Part shown: positions 1 through 10,600 of the stretch, in pieces
Numbering within the stretch: the first letter of the stretch is position 1
How the letters are laid out: each line of letters begins with the position of its first letter
Assembly (NCBI GenBank): GCA_947034885.2
Contig: OX344752.2
Location: 8,990,001-9,054,000 of the forward strand
Source of the DNA: Thuidium tamariscinum
Taxonomy: Eukaryota > Streptophyta > Bryopsida > Hypnales > Thuidiaceae
Reading direction: 5' to 3'
DNA: 64,000 nucleotides
Notes under the pieces: generated by a model
The model's input: the letters and a program-made list of their open reading frames with translations, nothing else
Databases searched by the model: none
What the model was told of the DNA's origin: nothing
Position numbers and translations under genes: made by a program

Positions 1-13
1 ATGAAGATAGGCT

Positions 14-342
14 GTTTGTTTGTTTGTTTGTTTGTTTGGATGTTTGTTTGTTACGTTGAGATCTCCCGGACCGTAAGTCCCCCGGGTGCATGTTTGGTAC
101 CGTTGGAAAGCCCCCGGCGAGGAAGGGTGCACGGGCTTTGATTCATGGTGTTCCAACCTACAGCATGAAAGTTATTGAGTTTTGAAGTTTCTGTATGTTA
201 TGTTGAGATCTCCCGGACCATGAGTCCCCCGGGTGCGTGTTTGGTACCGTCGGAAAGCCCTCGGCAAGGAGGGGTGCACGGGCTTTGATTCATGGTGTTC
301 CAACCTACGACATGAAAGTTATTGAATTTTGAAGTTTCTATA
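14..342. repeat. (TTTG)n tract followed by two 146-bp tandem units
   Basis: A TTTG microsatellite occupies about 14-50. It is followed by two direct units starting near 51 and 197, each opening with a GTTAYGTTGAGATCTCCCGG-type sequence and closing with GAAAGTTATTGARTTTTGAAG. The units differ by scattered substitutions, so the duplication is not recent. Degenerate copies of the same unit lie inverted at about 2757-3040. Confidence 0.85.
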
Positions 343-349
343 CATTAAA

Positions 350-1100
350 AAAATTAGACCGTGGCAATGGCACGGGCCACCCTAGTGGCTTTGAAATGTC
401 ATAAAAATAACAAAAAAGGTTGCAAAAAACACATCTATGATTGAACCTCATTCTACTAAAATAATTCTCAATCAGTTGTTACTTCTTGAATTGAATGATA
501 TGAATATAAACCACAAAAATTAGATTAGTGTACATGCAACTTTTTAAGTTTTTTGAATTAGAAATAGACATTGTATGAAGAAGAGATAAGCTGCCAAAAT
601 TCACTATAATCCAAAAGTGTCTTCATTTTGAACTTTGAATTGTCCCCAAACATTCATAACAACTTGGATTGACATGAAAATTTCACCACAATGACTAGAA
701 TTCAAGTAGAAGATGACAATTTTTTTTTAGTTTCTTTAGTTTTTTTTATTGAAAACTAACATTGAATGAAAAAGATACAAACCTCCAAAGTTGTAGCCAT
801 CAAAATGTAGTTTGGCAAACTCAAATTGAACTTGTGAACTTTGAATGTCTTTCCAAAAATCTCTACATTTTCAACTACTCTAAAAATTTTACCACACAAA
901 CTAGACTGGTATGCAAAACTCTTCCAACGTTTTATTAAATTCAAACATCAAATACAAAAGTTACAGTACTTTGAATTGGACTATTAGACTATGTGAAGAC
1001 ACTTTTTGTCCTTGTAGACAATGACAATGAGAAGTTAAGAGGTAAATTGTTGTCTTTGGTGACAATAAAAGCTTGTTGAAGGAAGTAAATCTGAGAATGA
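350..1100. repeat. Dispersed AT-rich repeat, copy 1
   Basis: This stretch holds no plausible gene. It aligns by eye with 30905-31500 (shared stretch GTTGCAAAAAACACATCT, then the same order of words over several hundred bases). Its distal part also matches 43985-44350 in inverse orientation (TTTATTGAATTTGG and AGTTACAGCACTTTGAA type words). The family is unclassified. Confidence 0.65.
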
Positions 1101-1474
1101 TTTTTTTATCCAACTTGTATTTATGCTCTCTCCTATTGTGGTGCTAGTAATTGCACCACAATACAAAAAGATCCAACAACAATTTTATACATGATCACTA
1201 CAACTCATTTATCCATGCACTAAGTTGGTTCGATATGAAAGCCTTATGCAAATGACAACTTTTTGCTTCAAGACAATTATTATCTAAAGTGAAAATGCAA
1301 GGAATAATAGTTGCATACCAATGAGTTATAATTGAAAACATCAAATTTCCTTTGAAAGTTCTAGTAAAATGTCAAGTTTGGCAATATTCCAAATCTTTGA
1401 CACCTTTCAAAACAAACCTTTTAAAACATAAATGCATACATGTCTTACACATTAGAAGATTTTAGAGGCCATTA

Positions 1475-1670
1475 GAAAACTGTTGGTTCCCGGATTGCAG
1501 GAACGCAGTTTCTTCCGTGTGAACAGAAATCCGACGTGGTCGAGAGAGTGCCACGTCATAATTTTTTGGGGGGGCTTTTTTTCACATTTCAAGACCCAAT
1601 TTTTAAAAAAAAAAATTTTGTGGTAAATGCTGGCTTGACAGTGGCCAGTAGTTCGGGAACAGTTTTGGGG
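1475..1670. mobile_element. Possible short MITE with GTTCCCG inverted ends
   Basis: AAAACTGTTGGTTCCCG near 1476 is mirrored by CGGGAACAGTTTT near 1654-1666, enclosing a short AT-rich and G-tract core. No target-site duplication was recognised, so this is a tentative call. Confidence 0.35.
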
Positions 1671-1799
1671 AACAGCCCGAAACGGCCCTTTGAAGACCTC
1701 AAATCCCCTCTAATGTTTACACTTGAGACCTTTATGTGCATACATGTCACAAATTTTAGAGCCAGAATCTTCCCAAATTCACAAAATTGACTGTAATGG

Positions 1800-2026
1800 C
1801 CATCACTACTGTATCGGCAGTAGTTTTCTTCCAGTGCAGTAGTCGGCCTGTGTAAATTTCCACAATTTCAAATCCTCATTCAGCTCCATCTTTTTTTTTC
1901 CCAAAAAGTTCCCTTGAATCCTCTCTGACTCATGGAAATGCAACGTGCCAGCCCCAGCAGGAATTTCCACGAACAGCCAGCATCTCAACGAGCTAAAACA
2001 AAAGAATTCAAACATGGGCAGATACC
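1800..2026 (+). repeat. TCCG-palindrome repeat family, left part
   Basis: It contains the modules CAGTAGTTTTCTTCCAG (compare 52380) and CCCCAGCAGGAATTTCCA followed by CAGCCAGCATCTCAACGAG (compare 3895-3930). With 2256-2660 it appears to be one repeat unit split by the TTAA MITE at 2031-2251. No protein is encoded. Confidence 0.55.
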
Positions 2027-2030
2027 TTAA

Positions 2031-2251
2031 CCCCTAAACGACGAGCCGGTGGCCGTGGAATTGAGGAATTTTGATACTGTGGGAATCACTAGTTCAAAAA
2101 AATCTAAAAACAGACGTTGGAAGTCAAAGCATTGTAGAAGATCTTCCTTTTCCACCCCTACTTCTTAGGATAAATGATTGCAATTCTGTCCTACATAGAA
2201 AGATTCCCTGAAGTTCATCGACCATAAAATGGCTTGGGCGTCGTTTAATGG
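2031..2251. mobile_element. TTAA-A MITE (piggyBac-like), copy 1, 221 bp
   Basis: It is flanked by TTAA at 2027-2030 and 2252-2255. The left end reads CCCCTAAACGACG and the right end, reversed, CCATTAAACGACG. The interior (AAAGCATTGTAGAAGATCTT, then TTCCACCCCTA) is shared with the 222-bp copy at 41428-41649. The ends match those of the 7-kb piggyBac element at 16169-23215. It is non-coding and presumably mobilised in trans. Confidence 0.85.
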
Positions 2252-2255
2252 TTAA

Positions 2256-2660
2256 TTAGTATGGTGAAGCCAACCGCAGCTACTGCTGGGAGGAGACTCT
2301 CCGAGTCTCCGACGTCGGACGGAGCTCCGCTGTTGCTGAACTTCAGCCATGGAATCCACCTTTCTGTCTTAGTCGACAGAAAGTAACGCCATTCTTCCGT
2401 CATCGGACTCTCCACTAGAGGGACTTGCAAGCTCACCTCTCAAGAGAGGACCCACTATGGTGTTGTACAACGAGTAGTTCTTCACTTCTTCCGTCATCGG
2501 AGGCTCTAGTGTTTCATAGCTGGATCGAAATCTTCAGCGTGATCATACTATGGCATGAGCGACAAATGAATGACAACGATGGAATGTTGACAAATCAGAC
2601 ACGAGTGTGTACATGCGTCCACAAAAGAGTACTATCACTCCAAGATTTTGAGGAAATTTA
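2256..2660 (+). repeat. TCCG-palindrome repeat family, three palindromes
   Basis: Palindromes lie at 2308-2319 (TCCGACGTCGGA), 2396-2407 and 2490-2501 (TCCGTCATCGGA). The sequence after the third palindrome (GCATGAGCGACAAATGAATG near 2550) is repeated at 53625 as GCATGGGCGACAAATGAACC, so this is an interspersed family and not chance clustering. No gene is supported. Confidence 0.75.
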
Positions 2661-2756
2661 GCAATTTCATCCACGACAAGGGGGAATGTATTGGACACAT
2701 ATGTATTCCATATTATATGGTCAGAACTAAAATAAAAGTACTTTTCTAATTTTTGA

Positions 2757-3040
2757 GAACTATGAAAACTTTGAAATTCAATAACTTTCACATTGTAGGT
2801 TGGAATGCCATGAAACAAGCCCTTGACTCCTTGCTGAGAGCTTTCCAATGGTACCAAGATCGTGACCAAAATATAAGTAAAAATAATTTTCTAATTTTTT
2901 TGAACCAAAAATACTCAAAAATCCATAACTTTTTCACCATGAGTCCAAATGCCACAAAACCAAGCCCATGCACCCCTCCTTGTTGAGAGCTTGCTGACAA
3001 TACCACACACGCATCCAAGGGACACACGGTCTCGAAGATC
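2757..3040 (-). repeat. Two degenerate 146-bp units, inverted relative to 51-342
   Basis: Read on the minus strand, this stretch repeats the order of words seen at 51-342: GAGATCT, GGTACC or GGTATT, GAAAGCTCT, AGGAGGGGTGCA, GGGCTT, CATGG and AAAGTTAT. The repeats therefore bracket 343-2756 in opposite orientations. Confidence 0.7.
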
Positions 3041-3569
3041 TCAAAGTGACAAACAAATTAAAAAAAAACAAAAAAAAACAAACTACCTGTTTGGAAACTT
3101 GTTTGGAAACTTAGCCTGGCTCTCAAATTTTTTCTTAAACTTTGAACATTTGTTGAAGCCATACGACATTGATAAGTTAAACTCTTTCCTGTGTGGTTAT
3201 TTTTTGAAATGTAATGCTTCTTTCCATTTCATCAAATTGGTCACAAGGAAAGGGAGGTTTCCAAGGAAGTCGATTTAGCAACACTTCTACATACACATGG
3301 CGTTGGGAGCAATTCTTTGAGCGGGCCTGCACAGTAGAAGGAAGACCAACAATGTTGAGCAGGTGAGAACCGACTACCTGGTAGTGAATTCATAACCCCA
3401 AGTAGCTACTTCCAACTGATAAGCGTTGGAAAAATGACCTTCCTCCCTCGTTCTAAAAATTATTGTTTCAAATAAAAACACAAGAAATAACCAAAAGTAT
3501 ATCCTTGGTGAAAGAAGCAATTGGCTAACTGCCTTTAAATTTGGCTGGTTCGGCACAATTACGCTCATT

Positions 3570-4190
3570 TCAGTGCACTGAACTGTTCAGTAGTAAGCAC
3601 TAGAGTGATTGCTTCCAAGTCTGCGTCAAGTTTAACAGTTTCAAGCTCCATCTGTTTCCTTCAATTCTGAAACGGGTGCTGTGTGCATGGCATCTTCTGC
3701 AAAGCAGCACATCACATGGGCTGACATCGGAGCAATCAAATTTTACGACAGATTCTCATTATCACAGTCATCGAGATGGAATTTTCAAAGTGTGAAGGCA
3801 ACGGAGGATAAAACTTCGTTAATATGTTTCTTCCGTCATCGGAGCACTCGCCTCCTCGTCCATCTGTCATGCTTCATAAAAGTGCCACGGGCCCCAGCAG
3901 GAATTTCCATGCGCGCAGCCAGCATCCCAACAAGTACAAAGCACTCAGGGCCTCCTTACATGCTGGGTGGGTGGGTCAATGCACTGTTGCATTTGCCCGA
4001 CCCCCGGTGGGCAGAAACCACCCACCCAGCATGAAAGGCACTTTCATGCTGCACCCGGTGGGTGGCTTCGGTGACCTGCACAGGCAGGCACGTTCATTAA
4101 TTAAATTAAATTAAAAACTGAAATTCCTTTTCCCTACCTGCCTGCGTTTCGAGACAGGCCATCTGTTGGAGCCCTGGCTCGATCAGTTCC
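3570..4190 (+). repeat. TCCG-palindrome repeat family, well-preserved unit
   Basis: The module order is GACATCGGAGCAATC (3726), TCCGTCATCGGA (3832-3843), GCCCCAGCAGGAATTTCCATG-type (about 3893) and AGCATCCCAACAAGTACAAA (about 3922). The same order recurs at 52340-52720 and 56820-56960. It also holds a hairpin, CATGCTGGGTGGGTGG at about 3958 with its complement ending near 4032. Open frames across it have no coding character. Confidence 0.7.
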
Positions 4191-4194
4191 TTAA

Positions 4195-4837
4195 CCCCTA
4201 ACTGAATTGCCCGAGGCACTAAACTTTGGTATTTCACAAGCTAAATAAAATCTAACCAAGTTGTTATTTTTAATAGTTTATATTTTTTGAGTGTTTTTTC
4301 TAAGGTTTGCTTTAAGTTTAAAAAAACCGAGTGTGAAAATGATGGATTATGATTTTTCTATTTAAGATTTTGTGCAAGGGTAATGATTGCAATCTTGACT
4401 CTTCATAGTCTTAAAGACTCTTGAAAATGAGCCTCAAATACACTAAAGCTTAGATTAAAAAATCACATTCAAAATTCAACCTACAAAATTGTAGAACAAA
4501 TTTTGAAAAAACAAAAATTGATTGGAGTCATGCATCTTGGACTCTTCAACCTCATATTCTTGTGGGACTAACTTCTCAAATTTTACATGTGAAAATAGAA
4601 TCAAAAGACTTCAAGTCACTTTTGCAATATTAACACCCTCACGATCAAACATTATAATCTTTCAATTTACAATTGATAATGTTGTGTTTTATTTATCCAA
4701 GTTATCTCTAAGATGTCTAGTTTGAATTTGTATGATTATAATTTTAAGAAAATTTATAAAGCATACCAAAATGTTACTTTTTGTTCAATTCAGAATGAAT
4801 TCCAAGAAGCTCAAAAAATGGCATGGACTCTTTGGGA
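4195..4837. mobile_element. TTAA-C MITE, copy 1, 643 bp
   Basis: It is flanked by TTAA at 4191-4194 and 4838-4841. The left end is CCCCTAACTGAATTGCCCGA and the right end has diverged. It is collinear, in inverse orientation, with 52903-53555 (shared words CTTGGTTA/TAACCAAG, AATGAGCCTCAAATACACTA and AATTGATTGGAGT). Non-coding. Confidence 0.75.
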
Positions 4838-4841
4838 TTAA

Positions 4842-5469
4842 CTTTGGCAAAGAAATTCAGTTTCATTTGTTTCAAAAACAAAGGACGACCATTCAATCTC
4901 TAATGTATGGACATTTCAATTCTGAATTTCAATGAAACATTTCATCATTATTATACTAGGGAGAAAACCACTTCATGTGTATCTTTTAACAAATTCAAAC
5001 TTCTGTATACGTTTTTGAAATTGTTGGGGATTTTTGAAAAAATAGTGAAAACAGTTCATATCAAATACAGAACACAATAATATATCTAAGAACTACACCA
5101 TTTGCATACAAGATATTCTAGAATAACATAGTACTAACCAAAATTTCTATGTCGAGTTGAATCAAAAAATCCATTAACTATTGCAAGTTTCTTTTTGCAT
5201 TTTCTATGAAGTACCAAAGCAATGATATGGAATATAATAGTAGTGCTCCAAATTTCAACATTCATTAATGCATTTGATAGAGAATATTAAATTAGCACAT
5301 TTAACATAACCATAATTTCATTTTCATCCAGTATACCGTATAGTGATTTCATATTTTCATTCAATTTTTTTAATTTGAAATTTTGGGTAATTTCATCCAA
5401 ATTTATACTGTTTATTTTGTAGGGACTAATTGTAAAGTCCATTTTCCTTGTAAAATGGGTTACACAATC
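4842..5469. other. AT-rich intergenic DNA
   Basis: No gene, RNA or bounded repeat was recognised between the two TTAA-C copies. Confidence 0.5.
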
Positions 5470-5473
5470 TTGA

Positions 5474-6127
5474 ACCCCTATATGCCAGATATATCATAAT
5501 CTAGTTCTTGAAAAACTTTGAAGTTAAATAAAACATAGTGAAATTCATATTTTTAATGGATTTTTTTTTTGAAAACAATGAATGTCAATTTGGTTCTAGC
5601 ATCAGAAATTTGATTTTGAAAATGGTACATTCTATTTTTTTATTCAAGACTTTGTACACATTTCTCCATTGCAATCTCGACACTCCCTAGTGGTAGGGGC
5701 TTTTGGAAATGAGTCTCAAGTACACAAGAGCTTAGAAAAAATAATGCATTGGACATTCATTTAAGAAAATTATAATATACATTTTGAGGAGCTATAAATT
5801 GATTGGAGTTTTTCATAATAGGTTCTTTGATTTAAATTTCTTTTGGTGACTAACTTGTTATGAGTGAACATGAGAGAAGAAGATTGAAAGTCTTCAATTG
5901 ACTTAAGTAGTTTCAACACCCTTATGATCAAATATTACAGTATTTGAACTATATAAGTAATATAGTTGTTTTTATTTATTTTTAAGTGATCTCTAACCTA
6001 TCTAGTTCTGATCTTATATGTTTCTTTTTTCTTAAAAATTGATTAAGCTTATCAAAATGTTGGTTTTTTTGTTTAATTTAGAAAAAAATTTAGAGGACAA
6101 TCAAGAAAGACCTTGGGCATTTCAAAA
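5474..6127. mobile_element. TTAA-C MITE, copy 2, decayed
   Basis: It is collinear with 4195-4837: AATGAGTCTCAAGTACAC near 5708, AAATTGATTGGAGT near 5807 and CCTTGGGCATTT near 6111. The left flank is TTGA (5470-5473). At the right the expected AGGGGTTAA reads CAAAAATAA, a run of G-to-A changes. It lies immediately downstream of the Harbinger transposase stop. Confidence 0.7.
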
Positions 6128-6193
6128 ATAACATCCTTCCAAGGAACCCAAGAAATTAAAAACGTTACATAATGTGAAATAGGATACAACTTT

Positions 6194-7567
6194 TTATTCA
6201 TTCAAGCGCATTGCTTCTAAAAGGTACAAGTGCCTTGCAATTGCCATTTGCAATTGTTCACCATCATTCTGTGGTGGACTTTGCACTAACTGTTGTGCAT
6301 ATCCAAAATCATGGTGTCCCCATAAAACAATTGACTCATCTATCATATCTTTTCTATCAATGATGATATTATGGAGTAAACAACATGCTACTATCAAACT
6401 TGGAATCTTTTTGAGATTAGGATTTGTAATAGGATTTCTAAGAATCCTCCACATTCCTTTCAAGATCCCAAAAGCACGTTCTATTACCATACGTGTAGAT
6501 GAATGCTTGAAGTTGTATTCCTCATACAACACTGGAAGTTGAATTCCCGGCCAAGGCACCAATAAGTTTTTGTCTCCAACATAACCTGCATCACCTATGA
6601 TGAGCTCACAAATATCAACGCCTTGAATTTCGATCGTAGATCCATTCAATCGTCTTCCTGCAATCACTTCTTTGAAGTGATTTGACATCAACAAAATTCG
6701 AGAATCATGTACAGATCCAGGAACCCCAACAAAAACATCTATAAATCGAGCCTCGTGGTCTACAATTGCTTGCATTACTGTTGAGTAGTTATGATCACGA
6801 TCATACCAATCACTTGATCTAGTATTTGCTGGTAAATCAAATCGGATGTGGGAGCAATCAAGAGCTCCACAACATTGAGGAATGCCATGTAGGTTTTCAA
6901 AACCAAGCTTAACCTCTGATAATCTTTCTCCTGTTGGCCAACTTAAATGCAAAGGTAAAGCTACCTTTATCAAAGCAGCAATGAATCGTTGACAGACTAC
7001 AACACTAGTTGAATCAGCTATGCCAAAAAGTTCACCAACTGAAACATGAGTGTCTCCAGTGCCTAGTCTTCGTAAAGCAATAGCAACTTGTTTAGGAACA
7101 TCCATCAATCTTCCAGTGATATTGATCAAACCTGGTGGTGGATTACTCTGCAATTCTTCATGAACCAGGCTACAAAGATAATGAAAAGTCGGCACTGATA
7201 AACGAAAAAATTGTCGAAATCGCTCTGGATCTTCATGCATCACCGAAGTTGAAAATTGATCCCACCAATGAATTGAACGTGGCTTGATGTAGTATAGACC
7301 ACATTCTGATCCAAAGATTTGTTTTTTCCCATGTTTTTCAACAAAAACTTGTTGAAATAGTGCATTGCATTCTAGAACCGAATGCAGAAGTAAAAATTCC
7401 TCTCCTACCAATTTTTTCTGCTTCAAATGCCTCATGCGTGATACAGTTGGGGCATTTCTTTTACTCCTTTCAAACATCCCTTGGCTAGCTAGTTGTACCA
7501 TTGTCCCCACTGATGCATTTGCAACCCCTACTACTGCAAGTGCGGCTCCAACTTCTGATTCATCCAT
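6194..7567 (-). CDS. PIF/Harbinger transposase (DDE superfamily), apparently intact
   Basis: A 457-aa uninterrupted protein of the HARBI1-like DDE nuclease family, which cuts and pastes Harbinger elements into 3-bp TWA targets. The catalytic triad is visible: D237 in GALDCSHIRFD, D326 in IIGDAGYVGD and E363 in RMVIERAFGILKG. The DNA-binding helical region precedes it (VPKQVAIALRRLGTGD, then VGELFGIADSTSVV, about residues 157-190), and the CCLLHNIII motif near residue 395 is typical of the family. Length is normal. The start at 7567 is the first Met of the frame. The partner Myb-like gene lies upstream on the same strand, the usual Harbinger arrangement. I could not find terminal inverted repeats, so autonomy is inferred from the two intact genes. 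A domesticated HARBI1-like gene is the alternative. Confidence 0.92.
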   Translation of the reverse strand: MDESEVGAALAVVGVANASVGTMVQLASQGMFERSKRNAPTVSRMRHLKQKKLVGEEFLLLHSVLECNALFQQVFVEKHGKKQIFGSECGLYYIKPRSIHWWDQFSTSVMHEDPERFRQFFRLSVPTFHYLCSLVHEELQSNPPPGLINITGRLMDVPKQVAIALRRLGTGDTHVSVGELFGIADSTSVVVCQRFIAALIKVALPLHLSWPTGERLSEVKLGFENLHGIPQCCGALDCSHIRFDLPANTRSSDWYDRDHNYSTVMQAIVDHEARFIDVFVGVPGSVHDSRILLMSNHFKEVIAGRRLNGSTIEIQGVDICELIIGDAGYVGDKNLLVPWPGIQLPVLYEEYNFKHSSTRMVIERAFGILKGMWRILRNPITNPNLKKIPSLIVACCLLHNIIIDRKDMIDESIVLWGHHDFGYAQQLVQSPPQNDGEQLQMAIARHLYLLEAMRLNE

Positions 7568-7959
7568 ATTTCACAAGCTTCACATAAACAAATACAAAAG
7601 TAAATTAGTCCTATATTCAAATTATGCATTTGTGTATAAGAAAAAAATTCACAATAAAATAGCATATGTGATGAAACAAATCTTGAACTGCATATGAAAG
7701 TGAATTCCAGCCTCCAATAGAAAAATAAATATAAATATAAATAATGAATGGTTGATGAAAAATACGAAGAAGTACACACATTGAGTTCAAATAACACTTA
7801 AAAAAATGAAATGCATTAAAATCAAACATGAAATAAGCTAGTATATTAAAATATGTAGAAGATTAAACAAATAGGTACTAAATACATTTACAAAGTTTGT
7901 GAAAAAGATGTAATTGAAGATTGTAGATTGCGAAGTTACTAATGAGGTGGTGATTTAAT

Positions 7960-8957
7960 CTACTGCCTATTAGAAAGTGCATTGCCAATTGTTTTCATGG
8001 CATCACTTAAGCTCAATAAGGCATCCACATAAGCTTTGCCAGTATTACTAGCACTCTCCATTCGCTCACGTTCAAGCCTCATTAAATCAGAGTGGCGAGT
8101 TTCTTCTGATTGCAGTTTCTGCTTGTCCAATTCTATAATTTCTTTATGACGCACATCCTCACGACTGTGCCCTGAACTTATGGCTTCTACAAACTCAAGT
8201 CTAGTTTTGTCCATTGATGCCAGTGCACCATCTGCAGCCTTCATAGATAAACGCCGTTTTTTTGTAGAAAGATTCATGGATGACTCGCCATTTTCTGCAT
8301 CAAAGAAGAAGAATTTTTTAAAAACTCAAAAATAATGCATGCAAAATTGATCAAAACATAATTATAAAATATGTTGAATGTCATCTCTATAAACTTACCA
8401 GTAGATGGAGACATTGTACTAGTATCAAGTGGAAGGTTCCCTGGATCCACAGCATTGGAGATACTTGGATACCATTCCAATAAGGCACGGTATACAACCT
8501 CATCCAAGGGAGTTCGTGGAAACCTCCTCACATGATTCTTCTTCTCCGTGGGACTCATTGCAAAATAACTTGGCTGACCAGATGGAATTTTTTTCTCATA
8601 GTCATAAACTTTTTTGAAGTCTGGGGACAACTGCTCCCATTTGTCTTGGATTTGTTGTTCATTGCGATGAACACCTTTCTCCCATAAATCATTAGCCATG
8701 GCCTTCCATCTTTTTGGTGCAGTGGTCATTTGAAGTCGTTGAGTTTGAGTTGGCCCATACTTTGCAAAGTCCAATCTCTTTGTGTGACACAAGCATAGGG
8801 TGTGTGCTAAAGACCATCTCCCAACTACATACACTCTACCATCCACTCCTCCTTGAGGCTCTCCTAGAGCCACATTAATGTCATCTTGTACCTCATCCTC
8901 GAGATGTATAGACTCAGGGTTCCAATTGAGGTCAATAGGAGTTCTTTGAGACTCCAT
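7960..8957 (-). CDS. Harbinger Myb/SANT-like partner protein, two exons
   Basis: Exon 1 is 8957-8399 and exon 2 is 8294-7960. The donor (GTAAGT at 8398) and acceptor (GATGCAG) join in phase 1 to give 297 aa. The N-terminal half carries a Myb/SANT-like (trihelix-type) DNA-binding domain: SLAHTLCLCH, then QRLQMTTAPKRWKAMANDLW, then QIQDKWEQLSPDFKKVYDYE. Next come the SGQPSYFAMSPTEKK segment and a basic NLS-like STKKRRLS. The C-terminal half, about residues 205-280, is charged and predicted coiled coil (EIIELDKQKLQSEE, RLERERMES). In Harbinger systems the ORF1 Myb-like protein recruits the transposase to the nucleus and to the element ends; I infer that role from family and neighbourhood. The frame has no stops across the predicted mRNA. 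Confidence 0.88.
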
Positions 8958-9057
8958 TTTCTACAGAAAAAATGATAAATGTATGTCGATTATGAGAAAC
9001 AATGAATGTTTTATCAAATTACTAAATTATAATAATTTATTTAGGAAAGTTCATTAA

Positions 9058-9300
9058 AAACCCTGAAAGCCTAAGGCTTTTTTTGAGCTTCATAAAATTT
9101 GCTCAAAATAAAACAATAACAATACATTTTGATGAATATGATTTAATACTTTGAATTGTGACCATCTAAATTAAACTCATTCTAGATTACAACTTAAGAT
9201 AACAATTTCAAAAACTGCTTAAGCTTTAAAAGGGTCAATTTCTTTAAATGTTGGATACTAATAGTACATGTTGTTTCATACCCTTAATAATGCTCAAATA
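9058..9300. mobile_element. TTAA-C MITE fragment (left end only)
   Basis: After TTAA at 9054-9057 the sequence follows the 52903 end with gaps: AGCCTAAGGCT, then GAGCTTCATAAAATTTGCTC, then ACATTTTGAT. Similarity fades after about 9200 and no matching right end was found. Confidence 0.55.
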
Positions 9301-10298
9301 GTGTACATTTTAGGACGTGAACCATTTTAGAGCCCTTTGCCATATCAACTTCAAAATTTTACACCTAATTATACAGAGTTTTGTAAAATATGAAACGATT
9401 TGGGTTAGATGCCAATTCCAATGGTCTTTGAAGGGAAATTTAATGGAATTTTTTTCAAGGTGTTCCATCTCCCTAAAAAAAATTTCAACCATTACGCCCT
9501 TACATGATTTATTTACGAACCAGTTACCTCAGTTCTCCCAGTGAAAACTCCCTCACAGTCTTGCACTTACACAGATTACTACTCAATTCTTCTAGTTAAA
9601 CTCATCAAAGAACATAACACTTTTACACAAAAATAGTTTCTACGTTTTTAGGAGTCTCAAATTGAACGTGTTGGTGAGTTCATAACAAGAACAAAGCGAC
9701 GAAGAATCTAATTAATAAGTCCTCACAAAAAAATCAAATTACCAAATCAATTGAAGCAGAACCCACTCAAAGTCAAACACCTCATTTATGTAAGTGGAGC
9801 TGCTCTTAAAAGAGATGAGGTACCAATTTTTTTTAATTATAATGAACAGAAGCAACGGCAAACCAAACAGCAGAAGTCACATATATTGATTCAAGTTTTT
9901 TATCATTGTGACTGTGAAGTACTATATGTGCACACAGTTTTTATTTTATTTTGTTTAAACAAACGGACCATATTCTATTGATAAGTAATACAATTGCTTA
10001 CATCAAACCAAAGTCAGAACGCATCGAACCAGAGTTACAATACATCGAACCAAAGAAGAAGAAGGTTCTGGAATTAATAAGAATATAAAGAAGTACCTCC
10101 CAATAACCGAATGACACTTCTTGTGCAAATTCCCAACCTCCAAAAAATATAATCTTGCACCCAATTCAGCGCCACAGAGCTGCACAGGCAGTATAAACTG
10201 AGCGCCACAGAGCTGCAGTATAAACTGAACGCTCCAGCTCCCAAGCTCCAAAATCTGCACTCCTACTCGAAAGCTCCGCACATCGTACCTCCACAGCA
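9301..10298. other. Intergenic, no gene recognised
   Basis: AT-rich DNA upstream of the Harbinger Myb-like gene. It holds a 33-bp imperfect direct duplication near 10166-10235 (AGCGCCACAGAGCTGCA then AGTATAAACTG, twice). No Harbinger terminal repeat was identified here. Confidence 0.5.
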
Positions 10299-10302
10299 TT
10301 AA

Positions 10303-10544
10303 ATCATACCATCGAAGGTGGGCCCCGCAGGCTGGATTTACTTAAGGAAAAAAGCTGAAATTTTTATTTTTTGCATTTTTTATTTTTTTCAAATTCAGAA
10401 TTCAGATTCAGAATCAAAGCCCCCAAATTTGCTAGCGATACCTCAAACATACCAAAAAACCCAACACAAATATAAACCCCAAATCCTTGTCAATCCCTAG
10501 TAAAATGAGATTTACCCTGCTAGGCCCACCTTCAATGGTATGAT
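10303..10544. mobile_element. 242-bp MITE with TTAA flanks and strong inverted ends
   Basis: The left end is ATCATACCATCGAAGGTGGG and the right end is its near-perfect reverse complement (CCCACCTTCAATGGTATGAT). TTAA lies at 10299-10302 and 10545-10548. The ends do not resemble the CCCCTAAA ends of the other TTAA elements, so this is a separate family. Non-coding. Confidence 0.75.
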
Positions 10545-10600
10545 TTAATGTTCAACATCACTGGGCTGCAATTGGCCCGGCTTTGTCCTAGGGATGTCTA

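Noticed and set aside
7365-7829. Frames on both strands beyond the Harbinger transposase start
   Set aside because: They are shadows of the transposase 5' end or AT-rich leader with no coding character.
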